This document shows, in pieces, positions 47,301 to 58,493 of a DNA stretch of 64,000 nt. A model generated the notes under the pieces. It was not told where the DNA came from. It worked only from the letters and a program-made list of their open reading frames with translations, and did no database searches. The DNA comes from Blastomyces gilchristii SLH14081 (Eukaryota > Ascomycota > Eurotiomycetes > Onygenales > Ajellomycetaceae): assembly GCF_000003855.2 (NCBI RefSeq), contig NW_003101673.1:761997-825996 (forward strand), in the 5' to 3' direction. The translations under genes were made by a program, and so were the position numbers. Every line of letters starts with the position of its first letter. Position 1 is the stretch's first letter.

Positions 47301-48799
47301 GCTGACTGTGTAGATCTTTCTTTTTTCATCTTCATTTAAATTAAACATATAATAAGTGAGTTTCTTATATATTAATTTGAAATGTGAAAAACATAGTTAA
47401 TAAGTGACTTACAGATCTCTTATCATATTCTATTCTTCATATAAAATTCTCTATAAAAGTGATGTATTTTAGAGACAAAGTTAATAGTAGTGATAGAATT
47501 TTTTAAAAAGATCTCTCTCTCTTATAACATATTTTTCTTTCTCTTTTCTCAATTGCAACAGTGAGTGCATGAGAGTATCATTCTTAGAAGATAATAAAGA
47601 GCTTATTCTGACATTTTCTAGTAAGTAAATATCTTCATAGTGCAGCTGTGATCTCTGTGACTGTTAAGAAAGCTCAGTTGAAGACAGAGACAGCAGTATT
47701 AATAAGCTGTGAGAGCACTGCTCTTATTGTCATATCTTCTTCTTCTTCTGTATCTCTTACAGCTGTGATGATAGTAGCTATGTCTTGCAGTGAGATATCA
47801 TCTCTTCTATCAGTCAGTTTATCTGCATCTGATTCATTCTCTATTCTTCTCACTGTTATTGTGATGCTGTCTCTTCTCTCAATCAACACAGTGATGTATG
47901 ACTCTATGTGATCATTCAGAGAGAACTCTGAAGAGAGCTTTATTTCAGAAACAGCAGCTCTGAGAAGCTTAATTCATAGTTTCTCTTCTATGACACACTC
48001 AAGCCCTGCTCAGAATACTGCTGAGTTGAGTTCACAGAGTTCTGCAGTTTCTTTATCTTCTCTCTGTGAGAAGGCTCTGATACAGTCTCTGATCAGTATT
48101 ATTACATGTCTGCACTGTGCTAAGCAGCTGAAGAAGGAAAGAATCTTGTATATCTGTCTCTTCTCTCACTTTTATTATTTCTATTATATCTGTAATAATA
48201 ACTTCTGTCTCTCTGTAAGTACTATCTACTCTATGAGAAGATGTTATATCAGTTCTAACAAGAAGCTCAGATATTCAAGCAGTACAGAGTAAGAATCTTA
48301 GAGCTCTAAGCATTGATGAATTTTATCAAGACTGAGAAGATCTCTCTTACTCATCTATAAAAGAAGATGAAAGTGTGAATCTTTGAGATGAAAAAACACC
48401 TCAGAATAACTGACTCTAAGAAGAAGTCAGTTAACACTATCATTGAAAGTATCACAGAGATTAATCACTGATTGAAGAGAATCTCACTCTAGTTAAAACA
48501 GATAACTGAGATATTTTATAAGTTAATAAATTAATACTTTCAGCATCTTTTATACTCTTCTGTAGTATACTTCTCTGTGATATCATAGTGCTAACTTCTT
48601 AACAGACAAAGATATCAGTGTCAGAGACTTCAACAGTGAAGAATGAGTTTAATAAAGATATGATTATTGATGAGTAGACTCTGATTCTCTCTTTTTACTT
48701 TTTCAGTGAGCTGTAGCTCTATTAGAATAGCAGTAGTCTGTGAATTGATAATATTAATCTTTATTAATTTCAAATATCTCTTTCTTTTCTTATTAACTG
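47301..48799. other. AT-rich sequence between the possible LTR and recognisable pol
   Basis: CpG-free sequence with low-complexity Ser/Leu-type translations on plus (47648-47911) and charged translations on minus (47889-47674). Neither resembles a known domain. It may be mutated 3' sequence of the minus-strand element. Confidence 0.45.
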
Positions 48800-49699
48800 C
48801 TTCAGGAATTTTATACTTGTGTAGTCTCATTAAACTTCTAAAAACTCTTTGAGAGAAAATAAAAGAAGAGTGCTACAGAGTTCATAAGATATCAGCTCAT
48901 TATTATAAAATTATCTCTAAAAAACTCTTTAAGAAAAATGAGAAGTCTCAAGCAGTATTTCTTACTCAACATCTCTGATATGTAATAAAGTAGTCTCTAC
49001 TAGCTATCTCATAGCTTACAATCTCTTTCTCAGTATTTTTCAAATGCTTAAGCAGTTCTTATAAATTCTCTGATAATGAATAATCTTCTCATTTAATAAG
49101 ATATTGAAGCTTACTGTAATATATTCACTTATTCAATATTTTCTTCATAAGATATTCAGTATCACTCTCAATCTTGATATTATTTAGTTAAGATAACTCT
49201 GTCTCAAGACATTGCTTATAGAGCTTCAAATAGAAAATATGAAAAATAGAATGAATTGATTTCAATTCTGAGAATAATTTCAACTCATATATCTGCTTAC
49301 TCATCACTTTTATTATTAGAAAAGATTCTAGTTATCACTCACTAAGCTTCTTATACAGTCTTATTATCTTGATATTCTTTGCTGAAAGTAGTACTTAATT
49401 CTCTATCAAGAACTTCATTGAAAGATGTTTTTAATTATAGTATTTTATCTGCTACTTCTGAGCACAGTGAATACTTTTCATCATCTTCTTATAAATTTTA
49501 TTTAAAAGTTTCAATCTCACTTTTACTTCTGATACTGAGAGATACTCTGTTCTCTGTATCTGTTTAACATTCTGACTGTCTATTCTCTTCTTTGAAATAT
49601 CATTCACAATATCACTGAGTAATGAAGAATTATATTTATAATAAGTATAGAAAAAAAATACTTTTAAGATTATATTCTTTGCATTATTATATATGAATT

Positions 49700-50350
49700 C
49701 AGTAGTTAGAAGATGTTTGAGTTAATCATTCTAATAATATAAATAGAACACTTGAAGATGCTATTTTAATGTCTGATTCTGATGTTCAGTCTGACTATCT
49801 ATCTGTAGATGAAATGTGATACTGAGAAGATGTCTTATTATAAGATAATAATAAAAGACTGATCAGTATTTACTGATGAAGAGAGATTCTTAATCTGTTA
49901 TCAATGACTTTGAAGTACTGTGATCATGAATGATAATATCTAAAAATAGATCAGTTAATTCAGAGGCTTTAATCTTTTTATAAGTAGAGATATATTTTAT
50001 TATCTTTATAAAATGATTGATAATGATTAAAATTGAGTCATATTCTTTGACTCTTGTTAACTTCAGCAGATTAACTATGAAATTCATTAATAGATTCTGT
50101 TATAAGCTCTTTGAAACAGGCAGTGATATCAACTTACTGTATTACTTATATCACAGAATCTTTATTCTTTAACAGATATTGTAAGTTTTAATATACTCTT
50201 TGATATCTATTCAGAGCTTGTTCTAAATATATTTATATTTTAGAAGCTTCTCAGTCTTCTCTAATTCAAAGTGTCTTATATAAAGATTATTATGATGAAT
50301 TCTCAATAACTTCTGATACATCACTCTACTATAAGAGATGAAGACTGAAT
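49700..50350 (-). pseudogene. Integrase fragment of the minus-strand Ty3 element
   Basis: The longest surviving frame (50087-49890, 65 codons) reads like the start of the integrase catalytic core: a NFIVNLLKLTRVKEYDSIL segment where families have DFIVDLP, then IHDHSTSKSLITD, the region of the second catalytic Asp. The first catalytic Asp has become Asn. Beyond it the translation continues through several stops with the later core blocks still recognisable. Non-functional. Confidence 0.8.
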
Positions 50351-50849
50351 CATTCAGTAGTAGAAGTTCACATTCTTCTAGTTATCAGTAACTTGATTTC
50401 TTAGCAGTACTGTCTTACTCAGAATCTGTCTCTTTCAAGTTCAAATCAGATTCTTTCTTCTTCAACTTCTAAATTTAAGCTGTAGTAGAGATGTCTCTCT
50501 TCTGTAATTTATCAATGAATTTCAAAAGTAGTCAGATTGAAAGATTGTAGACTGTTTCATTCTTTGTTAATTCAATGATAGTAAGATATGATACAAGAAG
50601 CTTATGATTTTCAGTGTCAGTTCTCTACAGAGATCTGAGTTTTCTTTCATCTTCTATATTAGATTATGCAGCTGTCTTACCAGTGCTGTTTCTGAGCTTT
50701 AAAGAACTTCAATTCTCTGCAGCCAGCTTCTTCTGTAGTGATGACAGAGATTCTTTTATAAAATTCTTCTCTATATTAATAATATTATAATCAGACTGTC
50801 TAGATAGCATGTCAGTGAGATTAAGCTGATCTGAATAGTATTAAATATA

Positions 50850-52130
50850 GAAATCATACTCTGAAAGCAGCTCTGCTTATCTAGCTTGATATTCTGTCAA
50901 GCTCTTTGTTATCAAGAAGTAAGACAGATTTGTATGATCAGTGAGAACTTGCACTGAGTACTTACTATTCTGAAGATAATGTCATCAGATCTTAAAGAAT
51001 TCAATAATTACTAATATCTCTTGATTATAAGTATTACACCTTCTCTGTATAAGTAATAACTTCTTAAAGAAGAAGGTCACTGATCTTTATTTATAATATC
51101 TTATAGACTCTGTGAAAAAGCCTTCTCTCACAGGCATTTTATTATCTATATTCTCAGAGATGATTATCTTCTGATTCTTTTAACATTGAAAGATCTCTGA
51201 TATTAACTATGAAAAGATTTCACAGATCTCATTTCTGAATGCATCAGTCTCACACTGACTGAGTAAGTTGAGATTAAAGTGATTCAGTATTGTAACATCT
51301 GTAAAAGCTTGTTTCAATTCTGCAAATACCTGAAAATAATACCTTGAATAAGAGTAAATAATCTTATTTTTCTATCTTTCACACTTCTCTTTAACATATC
51401 TGTAAGAGGGGCAGTAATTCATGAATATGCATAGATGAATTATCTGTAGAAATTCATAAATTCTAGAAACATCTGTATCTCACAGTACATTCACAGCACT
51501 GATCAGTTCTCAATGACAGAGATTCAGCTTCTGTTCATTGAAATGCTATTCATCTCAATAATATAATCTAAGAAATCAATCTTCTGCATGTAGAATGAGC
51601 ATTTTTCAGTATTTGTATAGAGTTAATACTGTCTCAAGTGACTCAATACTTCTTGAACATGAGTATCATGTTCTTTCTTCATTTTCAAGAAGATTAGAAT
51701 GTTGTTTAAGTATACTATGTAGAAGATGTTGACAAGGCCTCACAGTGTCTCATTTATATAGATCTGGAAGATGACTGAAGCATTACAAAGATCAAAAGAT
51801 AAAACAAGATATTCAAAATTACTATACTTGATATAAAAAGCTGTTTTTCAAATATCATCTTTATTAACTTTGATTCTATGATAGACATTCTGTATATCAA
51901 TCTTTGAGAACATCTTTGCTTCAGATAATCAGTTAATCATCTTATCAATTAATAGTAATGAATAGTAATTCTTAACTGTTATCTTATTAAGACCTCTGTA
52001 GTCTACATATAGACATAGCCTATCATTCTTCTTAAGTATAAAGAGTATAGATGTCTCTGCTGAACTCTTTAATAAGTATATTCAGTTCTTTGATTGCACT
52101 TTCTTAAGATATTTATACAGAACATTCAAT
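50850..52130 (-). pseudogene. Reverse transcriptase/RNase H remains, minus-strand element
   Basis: Minus-strand reading gives the RT blocks VDYRGLNKITVKN, a degraded IDKMINxLSEAKMFSKIDI segment, FEYLVLSFDLCNAS and YLNNILIF. The last is the YLDD active-site box with both Asp changed to Asn. Further on, near 50900, LTEYQAR followed by a stop and AELLSEYDF matches the QARWAEFLSRFDF block after RNase H, with its Trp codon now TAA. Many in-frame stops; not functional. Confidence 0.85.
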
Positions 52131-52479
52131 TCCTTTACAGATAAGTTGTAAAGAGGTCTATACAGCACTGTTACATCATCTTCAAGATGAATCTTATATC
52201 ATATCTTAATATCAGAAAACTTCACTGCTTCTCTTTCTGAAAAGACATTCTTATAATCTGTAAAGAGACATTGTGTTTATTCATCTTTAATAACAGATAC
52301 TGCTACTAATCTTACAGTGAGAATGATAACTTCTTCATCTATTCTCAAGTCTCAGTCACCTGCTATACAGTATATTAACTCTATCTTTTTCTCAAGATTC
52401 TTCTGATGAAACTCTTCAGATTTCTCTATTACTATCTCTTCATCAGTGAGACAGTACTGTCATATCTAAGTAACTCAGT

Positions 52480-52966
52480 CAATGAGAGAATTGTTTTCTC
52501 TCAATCACAGAAGACCTAGAATGATATTCTCATCTACAATGTTAACAGTATAAAGAAGCAGACTGCTCTTCTTAAAGGTTTCTTCTGAGTCTGTGATTAC
52601 ATACTTCACTTGAATTATGTCCAAACAATGATATTTTATTCTATCAGTAAATTTCACATGATCTGACAGGTCTATCTTCTTTCAATTCTTCATTAAAGAA
52701 AAGAAATAGAATATGAAGTTAATATTCACTCTGAAGTCAAGTAGACATCTCACTGATACCTTCTCAGTCAGAGTATACATTGTGATTATAACATAAACTC
52801 AGAGATATGAGAATTATCAATTCTTCATTTCTTTCTCTTCTTTATCTTTCATGAATACATTTGTCAGAAGAGAAGTTAACTTTAAGAAGATATCTTCTCA
52901 GTTTCTTCTCTTCTTCAGCTTCTTACAATCACTAGTATAGTGATTATCAGCTTCACAGTTAAAACA
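52480..52966 (-). pseudogene. Nucleocapsid zinc knuckle and protease remains, minus-strand element
   Basis: The knuckle (52966-52925) reads CFNCEADNHYTSDC, a complete C-x2-C-x4-H-x4-C, except that the usual Gly after the second Cys is Glu (GGA to GAA). Downstream the protease active-site region reads DFRVNINFI where families have a D-S-G-type motif. The protease end (ENIILGLL followed by a stop) matches the ILGxPWL block with a stop near the Trp position. Confidence 0.8.
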
Positions 52967-53146
52967 GAGATCTTTATCAAATATTTTTTAATATTTCTTT
53001 ACAGTGAGTGAAGAATCAGAATACTTGAAATTCTTTTTTACTTTCTTCACACTGAAGTTATCACAGTGTCATTTAGATCTCATTATTAATTACTTAGAAG
53101 AGATCTTATTGATCCTTTTCTCAGAGAATTGATTATTCAAATAGAT

Positions 53147-53417
53147 TCAGTGTGGTTCAGAAGAACGTATGACTGTCGGATAATAACACGGCCGCTTCTG
53201 AACTTGCTTATGAATGTAAAGAGGCTATAGCGGCCATCAATTAATTTAGTGTACAGTATATAAGAAGCTGGCATACACCTGTAATTGTATACTGACTTAA
53301 GCACTCTTTGAATCATATCTGATAGCATGTTTAAAAACTGGTGAGAAGCACAGACTTCTTCAGAGTGTGATAATTCTGTCTACAAAGCAATTTATAGTTA
53401 TCATATCAGTGTGGTTC
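53147..53417. repeat. CpG-bearing segment between 12-base direct repeats (LTR or short insertion)
   Basis: TCAGTGTGGTTC occurs exactly at 53147-53158 and 53406-53417, bracketing 247 bases. The inner segment keeps several CpG and GG/CC steps absent from its surroundings. It has inverted words (GTTCAGAAG 53155-53163 with CTTCTGAAC 53195-53203; GGCCGC 53190-53195 with GCGGCC 53230-53235) and a TATATAAG box at 53257-53264. It may be the 5' LTR of the plus-strand Ty3 element (start TGTGG, then a TGG-type primer site), or a separate short insertion with a 12-base target duplication. No second copy is visible to decide. Confidence 0.5.
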
Positions 53418-53699
53418 TAGAACACCTCAAAAGATAGTGTATAAAGAGTGATGAGCAGAAGAGCATTCAATTGATACTGCTTCACTTATTAAGGAAAAAC
53501 TTCACACTCAGGCAAATGCCATATATGCAAACAGATGAGATGTGAGAAAGAGAATGAGAGCAGTGAACAGATTCAAAGAAGTTCACTTTCTACTCAAAAG
53601 AAGAATAAAAAGAAAAAGATGATTATCACTGAAGTTGTATAATGATAACAGAAATCATATAACAATATAATAATAGACATTGTATGATTAATAAGAAAT

Positions 53700-54918
53700 C
53701 ACTGAAATGAATATTTTCTCTAGTTAATATAAATAACACTCTTCTCTGCTACCTGAATCAGAAGGTATGCAGAATCTCTTAGAGAGTTTACTTAAAGCAG
53801 TAAGAAAAGCAGCTGAGATTACTGAACTGAAATCAAAGCTCTGTACATGTATAAGAATTCTAAATGAAATTGAGGCCTTGTGTATGCAGTGGCAGGCTGA
53901 GGCAGAAGCTAAATAACAATTAGCATTCACTGCAGATCAAGCATTCATAATGAAGAGATTCATCAATATAATCATCATCATTAATAAGAATAGAGAAAAC
54001 CAGGTTTTAGGCCTGCAGTGAGAGATCAAATATTTACACAGACAGATAACTACACTGAATCTGAAGATCTTATCATAATTATTCATGATCTCTTTAGAAG
54101 TGTACACATCATCAGAGATCACTGCACAGAATGAGAATCTAAGCATGAGATATATTAAGCTAGAAGATCTGTCAGAGTTATCAAGCTTTAATAGCAACTG
54201 AAAAAATAATGCTGTAATCAGCTGGCTAAGTCAGATGTAATCATATTATCAGATTAAATGTGAACTTGCAGACAGACAGTTAATGAAATTTCAACAAGTC
54301 TTAAGATCTGTTATGTTTCTACACAGAAAAGCAAAGTCATTATAAATAACTGATAAAAAGATAAATCTTACAGATTCAGAGCAATATTCATTCTTATAAA
54401 TATAAAATGAGTTTTTCAAATGAATCTTGCACAACTTTGAGAAAGTGAATATATAAGATAAGTGTTATAAATACTTCACTGAGTATAGACAAGTGAATAA
54501 TCTTATATCATACTTCACACACTTCAGTTTATACTATCTCATGTTGAATAAAGAGCTTTTAACATCTTTCTGTTTATAGATCTTTATTCATGATCTTACA
54601 CCTGAGTTGAGAGCAGAATGAAAATACTTAATCTCACAGTCAGATATAGTGAAGAAAGTATACAATATTCTTATTATATGAAAACAAGTGAGTCAATTGT
54701 AACAGAAAATACTGTAATCAAGTATATCTCAGTGAAGAACAGATAATCAGACTTCTATAACATAAGTTATATACTCAGATGTGATAAATCTAGATCTGAA
54801 TACTATTACTAAAGCACTGAATTCTCTGAAATAGAGATTCTCTGAGTGAAAATCTTAATATTGTAAGCATTGAGCTTGCTTTAACTGCAGATGTCAAAAT
54901 CATGATGTAAAAGATTGC
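53700..54918 (+). pseudogene. gag remains of the plus-strand Ty3 element, with zinc knuckle
   Basis: Capsid-like translations in broken frames lead to a nucleocapsid knuckle CFNCRCQNHDVKDC at 54877-54918, a complete C-x2-C-x4-H-x4-C. A stop lies two codons before its first Cys. The position after the second Cys is Arg rather than the usual Gly, consistent with a G-to-A change. Confidence 0.75.
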
Positions 54919-55189
54919 ACACAGTGTGTACAGTTAAGAAAAGTAAGAGAGTTAAAAAACTAGCAGAATCAGTGAGCTTGAAAACACTCACTGATATTCT
55001 ATGAAAAGTCTTCAAAGTAAAAGAGATGCCTGTGTTAGATAACTCTCTGAATTCTGTAAATGTCAAGAGAAAGCAGGCTTCTGAATGAGATGTGAGTGAG
55101 AATGAAGTGAACATCTATCTCAATGCCTTGAGACCTGAAATGTTAATGTATAAGAGACACTTGAATAAGAATTAAGAGATGACTGTAAA

Positions 55190-56900
55190 AGTGTTAGCAG
55201 ATACAGAAGCTTCTATATAATATATTAATAATTATATAATCTGAAGACTGAAAGAGATTCACTGAGTGAAGAATCTCTGATATATAAGATTATCTGATAA
55301 TTAATATTTGATATCATCTGTAAGAGTAAGAGTTCTCTTACACTTCAGAGAATGATCTTGCTATATTTAAGTATGAGAGCTGCAGAACATGAAATATAAT
55401 CTTATTCTCAGACTTAATTGATTTCAAAGAGTCAATCTGCAGATTCAATGATGTACATGTTATATACAGTTGATCAATAGAAAGAAAACAGTTCATATAA
55501 TTCTATTAACAGATATGAGAAGGACATTTCATGTCTCTGATATAGAAGAATTAAATCTGCTTATACATTAATAAGCAAAGAGAATAATTCACAAGATCTC
55601 ATCTGAAAGCATTCTGTATGTCATACAGAATCTGAAAGTGAAGAAAATCAAGATAAAGAATATGTAGAAGAATAAGCATATGAAGAAGCTTCTGAAAAAG
55701 TATGAGAAGATCTTCTAAATAGATCTTTTACTGAAATTACTGCTGAAACAAGGATTCATACATGAGATTGACACAGAGAATGTGAAACCAGTCAATCAGA
55801 ATATGTACTCTCTGTCACAAATGTATCTTGAAGAACAGAAGTGTCAGATCACAGATCTTCTAGAATGTGATCTTATATAATTCTTATCAAGTATGTGAGG
55901 CTTTCCAGTTCTATTTGTGAAAAAGACAGATAAGAAGTAACAGATGTGTATTGATTATTAAGCACTCAACAAGCTTACAATCAAGAATGAATATTCACTG
56001 CTATCAAAGATCAATCTTCTCTCAGAATACTGACAGATCTGCATAGATGAACTGTCAGTCTCATGAACTGTATTTAATATATAATGAGAGAAGTTCAAAT
56101 TCCTGACAATATTATTCAGTCTGACAAATGTGCCTGTCATCTTTCAAATGATGATGAATACAATTCTTTATAAATAGAATGAAACCTCATGTCTCATATA
56201 TCTCAATGACATCTTAGTCTTTTCAAACTTATATAATGAATATCTGAAGTATCTTGATAAAGTGCTTACAACTCTGACAGAGTATAAGCTCTACATTAAA
56301 TTGATAAAGTATGTGTTTAAAATGAAAGAGTTGAAGTTTGTAGAGTATATAGTAAGTGATGACTGTATACATCTCATTCTGAAGAAATTGAATGTTATAG
56401 TAAATTAACTGTGACTGAGAAATATACATTATATATGATAGTTTCTTGAATTGATCTTATATTACTGCAGATTTATCAAGAATTTTACATGAATATCTGC
56501 ATTACTCTCAGATCTCTTAAGAGAAATAAATACAAATCTGTGAAAGAAGAAGTTTTATTCAATTATCTGAAATACTGTATGTGAAGAGGCTTTTCTCACA
56601 CTGAGAAAACATATAATAATATTCTCAGTGCTTATTTAATCAGATTATAATAAATCTTTCTACATTGAGATAGACATATCTGAATGAGCTATCAGAGATG
56701 CTCTTCTACAGATGAGTAAGAACAGCAAGCTGCATCTGATAGTATATAATGGTAGAAAACTATCAGATGCTGAGCTCAATTACTCAGTATATGAAAAGAA
56801 ATTACTAGTGATCAAGCATATACTGATGTTATAAGATAGATATATTGACAACAGATATATAATAACAGTGATTATGAATCATAAAAGTCTTATCTATCTA
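55190..56900 (+). pseudogene. Protease, reverse transcriptase and RNase H remains, plus-strand element
   Basis: The protease active site at 55200-55214 reads DTEAS instead of DTGAS (Gly to Glu, GGA to GAA). RT blocks follow: GFPVLFVKKTDKK, a stop, QMCIDY, a stop, ALNKLTIKNEYSLLSKI. The catalytic box at 56199-56210 reads YLND where YLDD is expected (first Asp to Asn). RNase H starts near 56640 as IEIDISE, then a TGA at a Trp position, then AI. Not functional. Confidence 0.85.
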
Positions 56901-57110
56901 CAATTAATGATAAAATCTTTCAAATGCTTAGTATGTTGAATCTTGAAGTTTCAAGTGTATAATCTTAATATTAAATACTGAAAGAGGTTGAATGCTGTGA
57001 TATCTGATATAATCAGTCACAGACCTGATTTCATGAGTAAGAATTCTGCAAATCAGATATAAGAGAAGTTTGTATTAAATACACTGAGAGAATACAAGGA
57101 ATCAGAATGA

Positions 57111-57860
57111 GTGAATACAATAATCTCTTACTTAAAGAATGACAAGATATCAGATAATAAGCATCTCATGAAAGTAGTAGAAGAGATGCTTCTGAACTTT
57201 AAGCTGAGAAAATTGAAAAATGATGTTATGCTTTACTGTAATCTAGAATATGCAGAAGCTCTCTATCTAGAACATTCATTTAGATGTGACTTAATAACTC
57301 ACATATATAAGGAATTCAGTCACTTAGAAAGCTCTGAACTCATGAGTGTACTTGAATCAAGAGTGTACTGATCAAGCATGACTGAGAATATTCAGACATA
57401 CACTCATAAGTGTCTGAATTATCAGATTATGAAAGAATCTAAGAAAGGATTAGAATATGAGAAAGTATAATATCAGATGAAGTGTACAATACAACTGTTC
57501 ACATGATAAGAGATAAATCTCATAGATATATTACTATGAATATTAAATGAAAATTGATGAATAATCACTGCTATTGATTACACTACTGACTAGTCAGTCA
57601 TGAAAGCAGTTTCAGAGATGATAGAGAAGATAGTGATGAAGTTTCTACATGATAAGATCTATGTCAACTATGAAATGTTATATGAGATTCTAACTGATAA
57701 TGATGTGAATCTTATAGAAGAAGCAGTGAGACATTTCATGAGTCAGTTATAGATAAGACATTGTAGAACAATGTCATATTATCTGCAGATGAATAAGAAG
57801 ATGAAATACTTGAATAAAATCTTGAACAATATACTGATAAAATATCTAGTGAGTAAGCTG
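57111..57860 (+). pseudogene. Integrase remains of the plus-strand Ty3 element
   Basis: A surviving frame of 86 codons (57111-57371) covers the N-terminal HHCC zinc region (HIYKEFSHLESSELMSV), with the following THKCLNYQ segment beyond a stop. The catalytic core continues to about 57850 with AVSEMIEKIVMKFLHDKIY and LTDNDVNL, the block around the second catalytic Asp. A final MNKKMKYLNKIL segment matches the NGKxExLNKxL end. Several stops interrupt it. Confidence 0.8.
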
Positions 57861-58480
57861 ATATGATTATAAGATGAATATCTCAGTCAGGCACTATTAG
57901 TCACATGAATTCAGCAGTATACAGTCTTCAAGCATTCATCATTCTATCTGTTATATGAATTGCATCCGTGCATTCTGAAGAATGTTTTAAAAGAGGTGAG
58001 AAAAGAAACAGCAGTTGCAGATGCAACAGTCATGAACATGAAATCAAGATTGAAAGAGATCAGTCATGCATGTGCAAAAGCTAATAAGTTACTTCTGAAC
58101 TGAGCAATTCAATTGAAAAGAATACAAGACTCACTAGTTAAGAAATCAAGTCTCAAGATGAGAATATGAGTTCTTATATACAATGAGAGTTCTGAGAAGT
58201 TTCAATCTAGATGATTTGAGCTCTATAAAATACTCAAATCACATTCTCTGAGAACTTACACATTGAAGGAATCAGAGAGATAGATCTTATATAACTTAAT
58301 AAATAATTCATATCTTATAAAGATGAAGATATAAGATCTGAGCAGATTATAATCATCTACAGCACTATCATCAGTATTGAAAAAGAAGAGACTTATAATT
58401 GAAAAGTCTCATGAAGTAAGAGAAATCATAGATGCTTATAAATCAGATAATCTCACTTATTCTGATCTTTTCATGATTAT

Positions 58481-58493
58481 AAGAAAAGAATGA
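58481..58493 (+). repeat. Left target-site duplication of the LINE insertion
   Basis: AAGAAAAGAATGA, identical to 60416-60428. It belongs to the host Ty3 element and includes the ATG from which the downstream frame appears to start. Confidence 0.88.

Larger units (their letters stand above)
48800..53146 (-). mobile_element. Decayed Ty3/gypsy retrotransposon, minus strand
   Basis: Minus-strand order is nucleocapsid zinc knuckle (about 52.95 kb), protease region (about 52.75-52.48), reverse transcriptase (about 52.13-51.6), RNase H end (about 50.9) and integrase (about 50.35-49.7). This gag-PR-RT-RH-INT order defines Ty3/gypsy. Every domain is interrupted by stops, largely TGA or TAA where Trp is expected, and catalytic Asp codons have become Asn. 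The 5' end of gag and the 5' LTR are missing; the sequence stops at the direct-repeat segment starting at 53147. No LTR pair was identified, so element ends are approximate. Confidence 0.85.
53418..58480 (+). mobile_element. Decayed Ty3/gypsy retrotransposon, plus strand
   Basis: Plus-strand order is gag with a zinc knuckle at 54877-54918, protease at about 55200, reverse transcriptase at about 55.78-56.23, RNase H at about 56.63-56.9 and integrase at about 57.25-57.9. This is Ty3/gypsy order. All frames are broken, chiefly by TGA where Trp is expected. The element is interrupted after the integrase by a LINE insertion with a clear target duplication, and its remaining 3' sequence should continue at 60429. 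A candidate 3' LTR start (TGTAGCTGATC near 60479) is weak. Confidence 0.85.

Noticed and set aside
47648..47911. 87-codon plus-strand frame in the AT-rich half
   Set aside because: Ser/Leu-rich low-complexity reading in stop-poor mutated DNA; no motif, and the opposite strand is equally open.
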